From positions 62,001 to 126,000 of the forward strand of contig CANLZY010000015.1 of assembly GCA_947495685.1 (NCBI GenBank): a DNA stretch of 64,000 nt. The letters are read 5' to 3'. The DNA is from an uncultured Tropicimonas sp. GTDB lineage: Bacteria > Pseudomonadota > Alphaproteobacteria > Rhodobacterales > Rhodobacteraceae. Positions 37,783 to 46,734 of this stretch are shown here, in pieces. Numbering within the stretch: position 1 is the stretch's first letter; each line of letters begins with the position of its first letter. The notes below the pieces were generated by a model. It ran no database searches, was not told the DNA's origin, and was given only the letters and a program-made list of their open reading frames with translations. Made by a program: the position numbers and the translations under genes.

Positions 37783-38514
37783 TCATCGAGTGCCTACAAA
37801 ATGCCACTGGTGCCGCGTTCTGCAAAGACGGTACACAACAATTCGAGTCGCTTGGTTAACGCCATTGAAAAACCTCGAAATTATGGCCTGAAAGCCACTT
37901 TCTTCCGGGGCTGGCACCCGGAAATGGCAGTGCTTCCGCGCCGCAGCGCGCCGGTTGAGGCCGGTCAGCACTAGGAAACAGCTTAGCAGGGCCAGCGCCG
38001 GCATCGGGAGCGGGGCGGGCGTTGGCCCGGTGATGGTGGCGGCATCCGTACCGGAGTAGATCCCACGCCCATCCGGGAGCAGGCCCGACCAGGACCAACC
38101 GTCCTGTTGAAACTGCACGATTTCGCCGACACTGCCCGGGGGATGGCTCCAGTACCGGAACGTTTCAACTTCTCCCGACGGCGCAAGAGCAACCTGATTG
38201 CACAGGTCGGTACACTCATTGATCGTGCCAAGGTCCGGGTCCGCCAGAAGCGGGATTTCATCGGCACGAGCACCGTTGATCATCAGGGTAAAGATGCCTG
38301 CGCGCGCGGGCTGTTGCAGCCCGACAATGGCAGTGTCCACGGCGAACCAACCGGTGACATCGCAGGTCGCAAGGCCAATGCCTTGAACGGTGCATTCCGG
38401 GTCAGTGGCCCCGATATAGGTATACTTCACTTCGACAGCCTGTGCCGCGACTGTGGTCGCCAGCACAACGAGACATGGCGCAATCTGTCGCCAAAGACCT
38501 GTTGTTCGAAACAT
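37783..38514 (-). CDS. Second secreted protein of the same family, with extended C-terminus
   Basis: A 243-residue paralogue of the gene to its left: signal peptide (CLVVLATTVAAQA), VKYTYIGATDPECTVQGIGL, then TCDVTGWFAVDTAI and IVQFQQDGWSWSGL mirror the neighbour segment by segment. The PEP-CTERM-like tail is present (PAPLPMPALALLSCFLVLTG, then NRRAAARK), but the frame continues for about 50 more residues (HCHFRVPAPEESGFQ onward) where family members normally stop. A late frameshift or lost stop is likely. The ATG at 38514 was chosen from the signal peptide. The tail extension raises doubt about sorting. Confidence 0.72.
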   Translation of the reverse strand: MFRTTGLWRQIAPCLVVLATTVAAQAVEVKYTYIGATDPECTVQGIGLATCDVTGWFAVDTAIVGLQQPARAGIFTLMINGARADEIPLLADPDLGTINECTDLCNQVALAPSGEVETFRYWSHPPGSVGEIVQFQQDGWSWSGLLPDGRGIYSGTDAATITGPTPAPLPMPALALLSCFLVLTGLNRRAAARKHCHFRVPAPEESGFQAIISRFFNGVNQATRIVVYRLCRTRHQWHFVGTR

Positions 38515-38612
38515 CGTCGCCCTCGACCATGGATATCGTGAGTCCTGGGGCAATTTGCAGGCATACGACGCTCTGCGCCTTGATCGTGGTCAAATCGGGA
38601 TCGGAGAAGCGG

Positions 38613-39689
38613 TCAGGGCGCGCGGAAATGCTTGCTTAGCTTCAGCCCCTGACCTTGATAATTCGAGGCTATGCCTTCGCCATAGAGCGTCTCGGGGCGG
38701 GCGGCCATGCGTTCGTAGACCAGTCGACCGACGATCTGGCCATGCTCCAGCGCAAAGGGCGCCTCGTGGCATCGCACCTCCAGCACACCGCGCGCGCCGG
38801 ATCCGCCGGCGGGCGCATGGCCGAAACCCGGATCGAAGAACCCGGCGTAGTGAACCCGGAACTCGCCCACCATCGCCACATAGGGCGCCATCTCGGCGGC
38901 GTAGTCGGGCGGGATGTGGACGGCCTCTCGACTGACCAGGATGTAGAACGCGCCCGGATCGAGGATGATCCGACGCTCTTCGGACAGGACCGGCTCCCAG
39001 AAGGACGAAACCTCGTAGTGCCCGATGCGGTCCAGGTCGATGACGCCGGTGTGCGGCTTTGCCCGCCAGCCGACCAACCCGCCAGCACCCGGTTTCAGGT
39101 CGACCGAGAACCCGAGCCCTTCTGAAATGACGGCCTCTCCCGATACAAGGCCAACCTCGGCGTGCAGGGCGCGCAGTGCTGTGTCATCCAGCTCGACCTT
39201 GCCCTGCCGGAAACGGATCTGGTTCAGCCGCATGCCCGGGCGCACCAGAACCGAAAACGAGCGTGGACAGATCTCGGCAAACAGGGGGCCGTTGTACCCC
39301 GCGCCGATCCGATCGAACTCGACACCGCCATCGGTGATGACGCGGGTCAGGAGGTCAAGTCGGCCGGTCGAGGATTTGGCATTTGCAACAGCGTTGGTCG
39401 CGGCGGGCAGGGCGAGCCGTTCCTGCAACGGCACCACGTAGACGCAGTTCTTTTCCAGCACCGCGCCGTCGGTAAGGTCGATCTTGTGCATCTCGAAATC
39501 GGTCAGCCGATCGGTCACGCGGTTTCCCGCCCCGGTCAGGAACGAGGCCCGCACCCGATAGGCAACCGATCCAAGCCGCAGGTCGAGGCTTGCCGGTTGC
39601 ACCTGGCCACTTGAAAACGGTTGGTCGGCTGCAATCTGGCCGTCGGCGATCATCTTGGTCAGTGTCTGACTTGGCAGGACGCCTGTCAT
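38613..39689 (-). CDS. dcd: 2'-deoxycytidine 5'-triphosphate deaminase-family protein
   Basis: A 358-residue dCTP deaminase/dUTPase-fold protein, about twice the length of E. coli Dcd, and best read as two fused trimer-fold domains. Family motifs: QVQPASLDLRLGSVAYRVRA, AKSSTGRLDLLTRVI (the phosphate and sugar site), and in the second half IILDPGAFYILVSREAV, FFDPGFGHAPAGGSGARGVL. It makes dUTP from dCTP for thymidylate synthesis. ATG 39689 is behind GGGAGG. Lies next to tRNA-Pro. The call to the family is firm; whether it deaminates dCTP alone is not shown. Confidence 0.88.
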   Translation of the reverse strand: MTGVLPSQTLTKMIADGQIAADQPFSSGQVQPASLDLRLGSVAYRVRASFLTGAGNRVTDRLTDFEMHKIDLTDGAVLEKNCVYVVPLQERLALPAATNAVANAKSSTGRLDLLTRVITDGGVEFDRIGAGYNGPLFAEICPRSFSVLVRPGMRLNQIRFRQGKVELDDTALRALHAEVGLVSGEAVISEGLGFSVDLKPGAGGLVGWRAKPHTGVIDLDRIGHYEVSSFWEPVLSEERRIILDPGAFYILVSREAVHIPPDYAAEMAPYVAMVGEFRVHYAGFFDPGFGHAPAGGSGARGVLEVRCHEAPFALEHGQIVGRLVYERMAARPETLYGEGIASNYQGQGLKLSKHFRAP

Positions 39690-39768
39690 GTTCGCCTCCC
39701 TGGCCACGTGGCCCGCCAAGGGCCAGACGTCAAAACGCCCGCTTCCCGAAGGTCGCGGGCGATTGATT

Positions 39769-39845
39769 TGGTCGGGCTAGCAGGACTCGAACCTGCGACC
39801 TTCCGTCCCCCAGACGGACGCGCTACCAGGCTGCGCCATAGCCCG
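39769..39845 (-). tRNA. tRNA-Pro (anticodon GGG)
   Basis: On the reverse strand a 77-base tRNA folds fully: acceptor CGGGCTA/TAGCCCG, D-arm with AGCCTGGTAG, anticodon stem TCCGT/ACGGA with loop CTGGGGG (anticodon GGG), T-arm GCAGG-TTCGAGT-CCTGC, discriminator A and an encoded CCA. Reads codons CCC and CCU. Confidence 0.97.
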
Positions 39846-39909
39846 ACGTGCGGGCTTAATACCCGATCTGTCGGTGAGGGCAAGCGGCAAACACACAGGA
39901 AATCCGATC

Positions 39910-40869
39910 TCACCCGGCGGCATCCATACGGTCGCGCAACGCAACCAGCCTGGCATGGATCGGCGCAAGGAAACGTGGGTCGATCTGGTGGGGAACCAAG
40001 CGCACCAGCGCCTCGGACACCGTCAATTCCGGGCCAGGAAGCGGCGCGATCACAAGGCTTGGAGACGCTGGAACCGGCGCGGTGTCCGCGGGTGGGATCG
40101 CGTGCGCCGCGTCGTCGGCATCGGGGTCGCCAAAATGGGGGAGCGAGTCCTCGGCAGCGGGAATCGGTTTGTCATCCCGGTGAACAAAAACCGGCACAGG
40201 CTGTTCGGAAGCAGGCTCCGCCTCGATGGGGTCTGCCTCTGCTTCGATCTGTGGGGAGGTGACCTCCGCGTCCTCTTCGGGCAGGGCCGGTGTCAAAGGC
40301 GAATCGGAGACGACGGACGGTTCCGGCGGAACGGGAACGGACTGTGACGTCGAGAGCGTCTCGGGAAACAGCGGTTCCTGGGGCGGGGAAGGCGACAAGG
40401 CTGCGGCCGTATCCTGGGCGGACTGATGAGGCTCGGCAATGTCCGCCACTGCCACGTCGGCATTTTCCGGCACGGGTGTCATTGCCGGACCTGCGTCGGA
40501 TGGAACAACCTCGGCGGGACTCTCCTCACCCGGGGGGGCCTCCACCTGAGTCGGTGCAACTGCGTCAGTTTCAAGGGGGGCAGAGCTGCCATCGACAGGC
40601 CGCGACATCGCAGAGACGGCCTTTACGCCTTGTTCGCGCAGAACTTTCTGCACGCCCTTGATCGTCATCCCGTCTTCGTGGAGCAGTTTCTGGATGCCGC
40701 CCAGAAGCTCCATGTCGGCGCGTCGGTAGTATCGTCGTCCACCCGCCCGCTTGACCGGTTTCACCTGTGTGAACTTGCTTTCCCAGAACCGCAACACGTG
40801 GGAGTTCACACCAAGCCAATCCGACACCTCACTAATGGTTCGGAATGCGTCGGGGGCCTTGCCGTTCAT
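39910..40869 (-). CDS. MerR-family regulator with long acidic/proline-rich tail
   Basis: A 319-residue protein. The MerR winged helix is at residues 8-75: [20 protein letters not shown], then WESKF and [20 protein letters not shown]. The remaining 220 residues are low-complexity Pro/Glu/Ala ([19 protein letters not shown] and so on) until a folded-looking C-terminal 60 residues ([19 protein letters not shown]). It begins 6 bp after ihfA ends. In Rhodobacterales this gene regularly follows ihfA. Regulated genes and ligand are unknown. Confidence 0.9.
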   Translation of the reverse strand: MNGKAPDAFRTISEVSDWLGVNSHVLRFWESKFTQVKPVKRAGGRRYYRRADMELLGGIQKLLHEDGMTIKGVQKVLREQGVKAVSAMSRPVDGSSAPLETDAVAPTQVEAPPGEESPAEVVPSDAGPAMTPVPENADVAVADIAEPHQSAQDTAAALSPSPPQEPLFPETLSTSQSVPVPPEPSVVSDSPLTPALPEEDAEVTSPQIEAEADPIEAEPASEQPVPVFVHRDDKPIPAAEDSLPHFGDPDADDAAHAIPPADTAPVPASPSLVIAPLPGPELTVSEALVRLVPHQIDPRFLAPIHARLVALRDRMDAAG

Positions 40870-40875
40870 GTCGTT

Positions 40876-41178
40876 TTACTTCCGGTTACCTGCCGCCACG
40901 CGTTCCTTCATGAGGTGCGACGGGCGAAAGGTCAGAACCCGGCGCGGGTGAATCGGCACCTCTTCGCCGGTCTTGGGGTTGCGGCCGATACGGGCCGCCT
41001 TGTCGCGCACCGAAAAGGTGCCGAACGAGCTGATCTTGACCTGTTCGCCGGTGACAAGCGCATCCGACATGTGGGTCAGAACGCTTTCGACCAATTGAGC
41101 GGATTCATTTCGCGAAAGTCCCACTTCCCGGAACACGGCCTCGCTCAGATCCATGCGCGTCAACGTCTTGTCACTCAT
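40876..41178 (-). CDS. ihfA: Integration host factor subunit alpha
   Basis: A 100-residue DNA-bending protein of the HU/IHF family. It starts [20 protein letters not shown], has [20 protein letters not shown] and the intercalating-arm region [20 protein letters not shown], including the NPKTGE loop with its Pro. It pairs with IhfB. The frame is open upstream but this start fits homologues. Confidence 0.97.
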   Translation of the reverse strand: MSDKTLTRMDLSEAVFREVGLSRNESAQLVESVLTHMSDALVTGEQVKISSFGTFSVRDKAARIGRNPKTGEEVPIHPRRVLTFRPSHLMKERVAAGNRK

Positions 41179-41345
41179 AGCAAATCCATCCCTGTTTTGC
41201 GTGAGGGTAGGCGAGCGTTGTATTTCAGTCAATATCAATGGCTTGCAGAAGGGCGTTGAATCGTCCTCTGAAACCCGGCCGGTGATGGAAATTGAAGCTT
41301 TCCAGGGCAAGCGTCAGGAATTGAGCGGATTTGTCCCGGTTGGGC

Positions 41346-42317
41346 TCACCAACGCAGGACAACCGCGCCCCAGGCCAGCCCGCCGCCAATGGCCTCGGTG
41401 ACCACGAGGTCACCGGATTTGATCTGTCCGCGGGCCTTGCCAACCGAGAGCGCAAGGGGAATCGAGGCGGCAGAGGTGTTGCCGTGATCCTGGACGGTCA
41501 AGACGACACGGTCCATCGAGACCTTCATGCGGTGCGCGGTGCCCTTGATGATCCGCAGGTTTGCCTGATGCGGCACGATCCACTGCACATCGTCTCCGGT
41601 CAGGCCGACCTTGTCGAGCGCGGTATGGGCGGTGGCGGCAAGCTTTTCGACAGCATGACGGAACACTTCCTTGCCGTGCATCTTCAACACGCCGGAAGTG
41701 CCGGTCGATACGCCACCATCGACATAGAGGATCTCGCGGTACCGTCCGTCCGAGTTCAGGTCGGTCGACAGAATTCCACGGTCGTCGGTCGTGCCAGAAC
41801 CGTCCTGTGCCTCCACAATCAGGGCGCCTGCGCCATCGCCGAACAGCACGCAGGTGGCGCGATCGGTCATATCGAGGATGCGGCTGAAGGTTTCGGCGCC
41901 GATCACCATGACGCGCTTGGCCTGACCCGACAGGATCAGCGCGTTGGCATTGGCGAGTGCAAACACGAAGCCGGCGCAGACCGCCTGCATGTCGTAGGCA
42001 AAGCCGCGAGTCATACCCAGCTTTTCCTGCACCATGGTGGCGGCGGACGGGAAGGTCAGGTCGGCGGTGGATGTCGCTACCACGATGGCATCGATGTCGT
42101 CGGGCTGCATGTCGGCATCGGCGAGGGCGGCGCGGGCCGCGTGGGTGGCAAGGTCCGAGGTGGTCTCGCCGGGGGCGGCGAAGTGACGTCGCTCGATCCC
42201 GCTCCGGCTGCGGATCCACTCATCAGAGGTGTCCATGTTTGCCTCGAACTCCGCGTTCTCGACGATTCGTTCCGGCAGGTAGTGACCTACCCCACGGACG
42301 ACGGCTCTGACTTGCAT
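41346..42317 (-). CDS. fabH: Beta-ketoacyl-[ACP] synthase III
   Basis: A 323-residue condensing enzyme that starts fatty acid synthesis from acetyl-CoA and malonyl-ACP. Catalytic Cys is in AYDMQAVCAGFVFAL, His in WIVPHQANLRII, Asn in QDHGNTSAASIPLAL. It starts MQVRAVVRGVGHYLPERI; an upstream in-frame ATG at 42425 lies within the plsX end and is unlikely. Follows plsX by 58 bp, the usual bacterial order. Confidence 0.97.
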   Translation of the reverse strand: MQVRAVVRGVGHYLPERIVENAEFEANMDTSDEWIRSRSGIERRHFAAPGETTSDLATHAARAALADADMQPDDIDAIVVATSTADLTFPSAATMVQEKLGMTRGFAYDMQAVCAGFVFALANANALILSGQAKRVMVIGAETFSRILDMTDRATCVLFGDGAGALIVEAQDGSGTTDDRGILSTDLNSDGRYREILYVDGGVSTGTSGVLKMHGKEVFRHAVEKLAATAHTALDKVGLTGDDVQWIVPHQANLRIIKGTAHRMKVSMDRVVLTVQDHGNTSAASIPLALSVGKARGQIKSGDLVVTEAIGGGLAWGAVVLRW

Positions 42318-42375
42318 GTCCAACTGCCTTTGTTCGTTTTTCTCCGTTTCCGTTGCAGTCAACAGAAACGCTGCG

Positions 42376-43467
42376 TCACGGCATATCCTGTCGCGCCGCC
42401 AAGGTCGAGGCCACGCGAGCGGCAAGACGGTCCGAAAACCCCGCTTGTGCCAGTTGGAAGGCGAGTTTGATTGCCGCAGATACCCCAGTTGCGTCGGCCG
42501 AACCGTGGGATTTGACCACGGTGCCGTTGAGGCCGAGGAAAACGCCGCCGTTGACCCGGCGGGGATCTGTCCTTTTGGACAGGCGGCGCAACGATGTGTA
42601 GGCGAGCACCGCGGCGATTCGGCTGAGGATCGTGTGCCGGAAGGCCTGGCCCAGTAATTCCCGGATCAGGGACGCCGTGCCCTCGGCGGTCTTCAGGGCG
42701 ACATTGCCCGTGAAACCATCGGTGACGATCACGTCCACGTTGCCACGCGGAATGTCTCCGCCTTCGACGAAGCCGGCAAAATCGTAATCCGATGTCGGCG
42801 CGGCCGCAGCGATCAGCGCATGTGCGGATTTCAGCTCGGGGTGACCCTTGTGGTCCTCGGTCCCGACATTCAGCAGCCCGACCCGCGGACGTTCGATTTT
42901 CAGGCCGTTGCGGGCATAGGAGGCCCCCATCAGCGCGTATTGCAGCAGGTCGCGGTCATCGGCCCGGATATCGGCGCCAACGTCGAGCATCACCGCGTAT
43001 CCGGTTGAACTGCGGGATGGCCAGAGACAGGCGATGGCGGGCCGATTAACGCCCGGAAGCTTGCGCAGCCGCACCATCGACAGCGCCATCAAGGCACCGG
43101 TATTGCCGCAGCTGACGGCCACGGTTGCCTCGTTGTTGCGAACCGAATCGATGGCCGACCACATGGACGTGCCCTGACCGCGACGCATGATGGCCGAAGG
43201 CTTGGTGTCCATCGTCACAACATCGGGGGCATCGTGGATGATGCATCGCTCCTGCAGGTGACGCTTGGCCACGAGCGGTTCCAGCACGGACTTTCGACCG
43301 TGCAGGATAAAACCGATGTCAGGATTTTTCTTGGCCGAGATCGCGCAACCGGCGACGACCGTGGCTGGGCCACGGTCGCTGCCCATGGCATCGATCGATA
43401 TGACGACCTTTCCCGAGAGGTCCGGAGGACTCACGGCCGGCAGGTCGTCCTGCGCCTGTTTGGTCAT
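42376..43467 (-). CDS. plsX: Phosphate acyltransferase PlsX
   Basis: A 363-residue enzyme making acyl-phosphate from acyl-ACP for phospholipid synthesis. Motifs: ISIDAMGSDRGPATVVAGC, VAVSCGNTGALMALSM, LDVGADIRADDRDLLQYALM, GLLNVGTEDHKGH and VIVTDGFTGNVALKTAEGTA. It starts MTKQAQDDLPAVSPPDL, slightly longer at the N-terminus than many homologues. It lies between rpmF (36 bp) and fabH. Confidence 0.97.
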   Translation of the reverse strand: MTKQAQDDLPAVSPPDLSGKVVISIDAMGSDRGPATVVAGCAISAKKNPDIGFILHGRKSVLEPLVAKRHLQERCIIHDAPDVVTMDTKPSAIMRRGQGTSMWSAIDSVRNNEATVAVSCGNTGALMALSMVRLRKLPGVNRPAIACLWPSRSSTGYAVMLDVGADIRADDRDLLQYALMGASYARNGLKIERPRVGLLNVGTEDHKGHPELKSAHALIAAAAPTSDYDFAGFVEGGDIPRGNVDVIVTDGFTGNVALKTAEGTASLIRELLGQAFRHTILSRIAAVLAYTSLRRLSKRTDPRRVNGGVFLGLNGTVVKSHGSADATGVSAAIKLAFQLAQAGFSDRLAARVASTLAARQDMP

Positions 43468-43502
43468 CTTTAGCGCGCCCCGTGCGAAGCGTCAGGTCTG
43501 AT

Positions 43503-43709
43503 TCAGGCCGCGTCTTCGTCGAGATCGACGTCTTCGACCATCGCAACGACTTCGCGGTCATCGTAGTGGCCGCAAGCACTGCAGACGTGGTGCGGGCGCT
43601 TGAGTTCGCCGCAGTTCGGGCACTCGGCGGGGTTGCCGGCAACCAGCGCGTCGTGCGACCGGCGCATGTTGCGGCGGGACTTGGTGATCTTATTCTGAGG
43701 GACAGCCAT
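43503..43709 (-). CDS. rpmF: 50S ribosomal protein L32
   Basis: A 68-residue ribosomal protein starting [20 protein letters not shown]. It has the zinc-ribbon [20 protein letters not shown] with four Cys, then an acidic end DVDLDEDAA common in alphaproteobacteria. Head of the rpmF-plsX-fabH lipid/ribosome operon. Confidence 0.97.
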   Translation of the reverse strand: MAVPQNKITKSRRNMRRSHDALVAGNPAECPNCGELKRPHHVCSACGHYDDREVVAMVEDVDLDEDAA

Positions 43710-43967
43710 GTCTCAACCTCGGTGTTGTTGGCCGGTCGGGTCCGTCCCGTCGGCAAGTGTTTCTAGTGTCGGCGCCTCTTACGCCGGCTTCGCTTCCCGT
43801 TCAAGGGTATCTGGAAGATGCGCGAACATACGCATTTTGGGATCGATTGCAAGAGCATCGGCTGAGGGCCAATTCATCCGGGCGACTCGGGCCTCGGATG
43901 ACCGCGCATGGCCCCCCAAACCCCTTGACGCGTTCGGATCTCGGGCCAGCCGGCGCCGCCGTTGCCG

Positions 43968-44507
43968 TCAGGGCTCCAGCTGTTTCTTCAGGTCTGCCAG
44001 ACCGGCGAAGGGTTTCACATCTTCATCACGCAACGGCGTTGCATCGGCGGCGGCGAACACGGCTTCGCCCAGTTCCGCACCCTCTGCACGTGGAAAATCG
44101 GGTAGGGCGATTGCCAGCGACTCGGCCAGAAGTGCCGACAGGTTCAGCGTTGACGGCAAAGGCTCCTCTGAATCGTCCTCTGGCATCTCGGCTTCGGACT
44201 CGGTCGGTGCGGCGTATTCGGCCAGGTACCGTCGCTCTATCGGGACGTCGATCCGCGTGGTGACGGGGGCCAGTGTGATGGAGCATGGCTGCACCACCGT
44301 TGCCCCGAGTTTCGCCTTCAACTGCCAGTCGCGTTGTCCCAAAGGGCTCAATGTCCCTTCCAGGCGGACTTTTCGCAGGGCGATCAGATCCAGTTCGGCG
44401 GCCAGTGCCGTCAGTGCGTCGGCCTTCGGCAGCAGCAGAAATTCGGTCGGCTCGCGCTTGGTCAGCCGCGACAGTCGAAGGAGATATGGTGTTTCGGTCG
44501 CATTCAT
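43968..44507 (-). CDS. YceD family protein (DUF177)
   Basis: A 179-residue protein. It has the family's QPCSITLAPVTTRIDVPIER segment with the conserved Cys, an acidic middle (EAEMPEDDSEEPLP) and NLSALLAESLAIALPDFPRA, then ADLKKQLEP at the end. YceD genes sit before rpmF across bacteria and are linked to 23S rRNA metabolism. The gap to rpmF is 258 bp, larger than usual, so rpmF may have its own promoter. Divergent from bamE. Confidence 0.9.
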   Translation of the reverse strand: MNATETPYLLRLSRLTKREPTEFLLLPKADALTALAAELDLIALRKVRLEGTLSPLGQRDWQLKAKLGATVVQPCSITLAPVTTRIDVPIERRYLAEYAAPTESEAEMPEDDSEEPLPSTLNLSALLAESLAIALPDFPRAEGAELGEAVFAAADATPLRDEDVKPFAGLADLKKQLEP

Positions 44508-44592
44508 CGCAGAGTCTTCCTTTCTTGAAGAAAAGGATGCCGTTGTTATAAGCCGGAAAGCAAATCGACGAGCAAGAGGCAAGAGGGCAGTC

Positions 44593-45060
44593 ATGAGTCG
44601 GCAAAGCCACATCAATCTGGGCCGGGTGGCCCGAGGGCTGTGCCTTGGCATCGTACTGCTTGGTACAGTTGCCTGCACCCCGCAATTCCGGGATCACGGT
44701 TACGTCCCCAGCGAAGACCAACTGGCCGATATCTTTGTCGGCGTGGACACGCGGGAAACCGTGGCCGAGGTGATCGGGGCACCGTCCTCCTCGGGAGTCC
44801 TGCGCGAGTCGGGCTATTACTACGTGTCGCAACGGATACGAACCCTGACCTATCACGCGCCCGAGGTGATCGAGCGCGAGGTTGTTGCCATCAGCTTTGA
44901 TTCCAATGGCGTCGTCAGCAATGTCGAACGCTTCGGTCTTCAGGACGGCAACGTCGTCGCGCTGTCGCGGCGCGTGACGACATCGAACGTGCAGGGGCTG
45001 AACTTCCTGCAGCAATTGTTCGGCAACGTCGGCAGCCTGGACATCGGCTCCAACATCTGA
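44593..45060 (+). CDS. bamE: Outer membrane protein assembly factor BamE (SmpA/OmlA)
   Basis: A 155-residue lipoprotein. Signal and lipobox are GIVLLGTVAC with the acylated Cys. The BamE domain follows: HGYVPSEDQLADIFVGVDTR, ETVAEVIGAPSSSGVL, then YYYVSQRIRTLTYHAPEVIE. It is part of the BAM complex that inserts beta-barrel proteins in the outer membrane. ATG 44593 is behind GAGGGC; the longer upstream frame is not coding. Divergent from yceD, an arrangement I recall as common in Rhodobacterales. Confidence 0.93.
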   Translation: MSRQSHINLGRVARGLCLGIVLLGTVACTPQFRDHGYVPSEDQLADIFVGVDTRETVAEVIGAPSSSGVLRESGYYYVSQRIRTLTYHAPEVIEREVVAISFDSNGVVSNVERFGLQDGNVVALSRRVTTSNVQGLNFLQQLFGNVGSLDIGSNI

Positions 45061-45066
45061 CGCTAT

Positions 45067-45133
45067 CGCCAGACATGACGGAGCGCCGCCTGAGTGAAAG
45101 GCGGCGCTCGACGTGCCCGACGTAAGTCTGGCG
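45067..45133. terminator. Nested hairpin between convergent bamE and msrB
   Basis: A perfect 10-bp inner stem GAGCGCCGCC/GGCGGCGCTC (45081-45109, 9-base loop) is enclosed by an outer stem CGCCAGAC/GTCTGGCG (45067-45074 with 45126-45133). No T-tract follows on either strand, so it may block transcription both ways or act with Rho. Confidence 0.6.
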
Positions 45134-45179
45134 GCAGTCCGGTACTACGACCCGTGGCGGAAAGAGCCCGCGCCCGGCA

Positions 45180-45578
45180 TCACTTCGCGTCGGGCTCGAA
45201 GCGCAGCGCCACTCCGTTGATGCAATACCGCAGGCCGGTTGGCGCGGGACCATCTGGAAAGACATGCCCAAGGTGACCGTCGCAGCGGCTGCAATGCACC
45301 TCTGTGCGCCGCATGCCATGGCGCGTGTCAGTGCTTTCGTCGATCGTGCCGTCGCTGGCGGGCCTGGTAAAGCTGGGCCAGCCGCAGCCGGCATCAAACT
45401 TGTCGTCCTGCACGAACAACGGTTCCCCGCACCCGGCGCAACGATACTGGCCGGGCTGATCGGGAAAGTCGTCATGGGTGAACGGGCGTTCGGTGCCGTG
45501 GTTGCGCATCACGTCGAACCCCAGATCCCCCAGGGTCTCTTTCCACTCGGCGTCGGTTTTGGTCAGCTTGTCGGTCAT
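45180..45578 (-). CDS. msrB: Peptide-methionine (R)-S-oxide reductase
   Basis: A 132-residue enzyme that repairs oxidised methionine (R form). Zinc Cys pairs are in [11 protein letters not shown] and [17 protein letters not shown]; the catalytic Cys is in [13 protein letters not shown]. The substrate-shape residues GWPSFTRP are present. Starts [20 protein letters not shown]. Single gene convergent with bamE. Confidence 0.96.
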   Translation of the reverse strand: MTDKLTKTDAEWKETLGDLGFDVMRNHGTERPFTHDDFPDQPGQYRCAGCGEPLFVQDDKFDAGCGWPSFTRPASDGTIDESTDTRHGMRRTEVHCSRCDGHLGHVFPDGPAPTGLRYCINGVALRFEPDAK

Positions 45579-45822
45579 TCGCGCGGTCTCCGTCCTGAGG
45601 TTCCGTGGCACCCTGAAACGCGGGCAGTCCCCGTGCAATATGGGCGGTGGCGGGCGTCATGCCAGCAGAATCACGAAAGATTGCCTGTTGGGCCAGGGGC
45701 GGCCCGGCGCGCCGGGCCGTACTATGTCAAGGTCGCGCCACATCTTGTATGCTATGGGGTGGCGGCCATAAGGTCGGAACCGGTGGCGGGGCCGCTTGAC
45801 GGCCTGCTTCGCGAGGAGTGCG

Positions 45823-46557
45823 ATGATGCTGACACTGCGCCGCGGACGGTATGCCGCCCGATTGGCAGACACGCCGGCCGACGTCGATCGCGCGCTGGCG
45901 TTGCGGTCGCGGTGTTTTCGGGGCGGTTCAGGTGACGACCGTGACGCTTTTGACGATCTCTGCCAACACATGCTGGTCGAAGAGACGCGGAGCGGGCGGG
46001 ACGTCTGCACCTTTCGGCTGATGCCGCTGAACGGCGGGGCCGAGATCGGGCGCAGTTATTCGGCGCAATACTACGAATTGTCCGCCCTGCACGATTTTGC
46101 CGGCCCGATGGTCGAGATGGGCCGGTTCTGCATCGATCCTGACGTGACCGACCCGGACATCCTGCGGGTCGCCTGGGGGGCAATGACATCATATGTCGAT
46201 GACCAGGGCGTCGAGATGCTTTTTGGCTGTTCGTCCTTCAAGGGCACGGCGGCGACGCAATACATGGACGCCTTTGCCCTGCTGAAGGAGCGTCACCTGG
46301 CGCCCAAACGCTGGCTGCCCCGGGTCAAGGCGCCCAACGTGTTCCGGTTTGCCCAGAAGCTGGGGCGCAAACCCGATGTCAGGCGGGCCATGCTGGGCAT
46401 GCCACCCTTGCTGCGAACCTATCTGATGATGGGCGGTTGGGTATCGGACCACGCGGTGGTCGATCGCGATCTGGGGACGTTGCATGTCTTCACCGGGCTT
46501 GAGATCGGGGCGATTCCACCGGCCCGCAAACGATTGCTGCGGGCTGTTGCGGGGTAG
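45823..46557 (+). CDS. olsB: Ornithine N-acyltransferase OlsB-like (GNAT)
   Basis: A 244-residue acyl-ACP-dependent acyltransferase that makes lyso-ornithine lipid, the first step to ornithine lipids. Family segments: ARLADTPADVDRALALRSRC, CTFRLMPL, YYELSALHDFAGPMVEMGRF, then LFGCSSFKGTAATQYMDAF. Starts with two Met codons behind GAGGAG. The next step (OlsA) is not adjacent. Ornithine lipids are common in roseobacters, so the call fits. Confidence 0.9.
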   Translation: MMLTLRRGRYAARLADTPADVDRALALRSRCFRGGSGDDRDAFDDLCQHMLVEETRSGRDVCTFRLMPLNGGAEIGRSYSAQYYELSALHDFAGPMVEMGRFCIDPDVTDPDILRVAWGAMTSYVDDQGVEMLFGCSSFKGTAATQYMDAFALLKERHLAPKRWLPRVKAPNVFRFAQKLGRKPDVRRAMLGMPPLLRTYLMMGGWVSDHAVVDRDLGTLHVFTGLEIGAIPPARKRLLRAVAG

Positions 46558-46734
46558 CCCCCTTGCGGAGCCTCGGGTCGGGGGTCCGGAGATCTCTCGC
46601 GGGGGATGGTGCTGGCGCGCAGGCTCCGTTGCACCGGACGACACGAGAAAACGTCTGCGACACAGACCGCGACGGTTTGCGATTCTGGCGCGGTGTGCTT
46701 TGATGTCCGGAGGTAAAAAAAAGGGCCCGCCATC

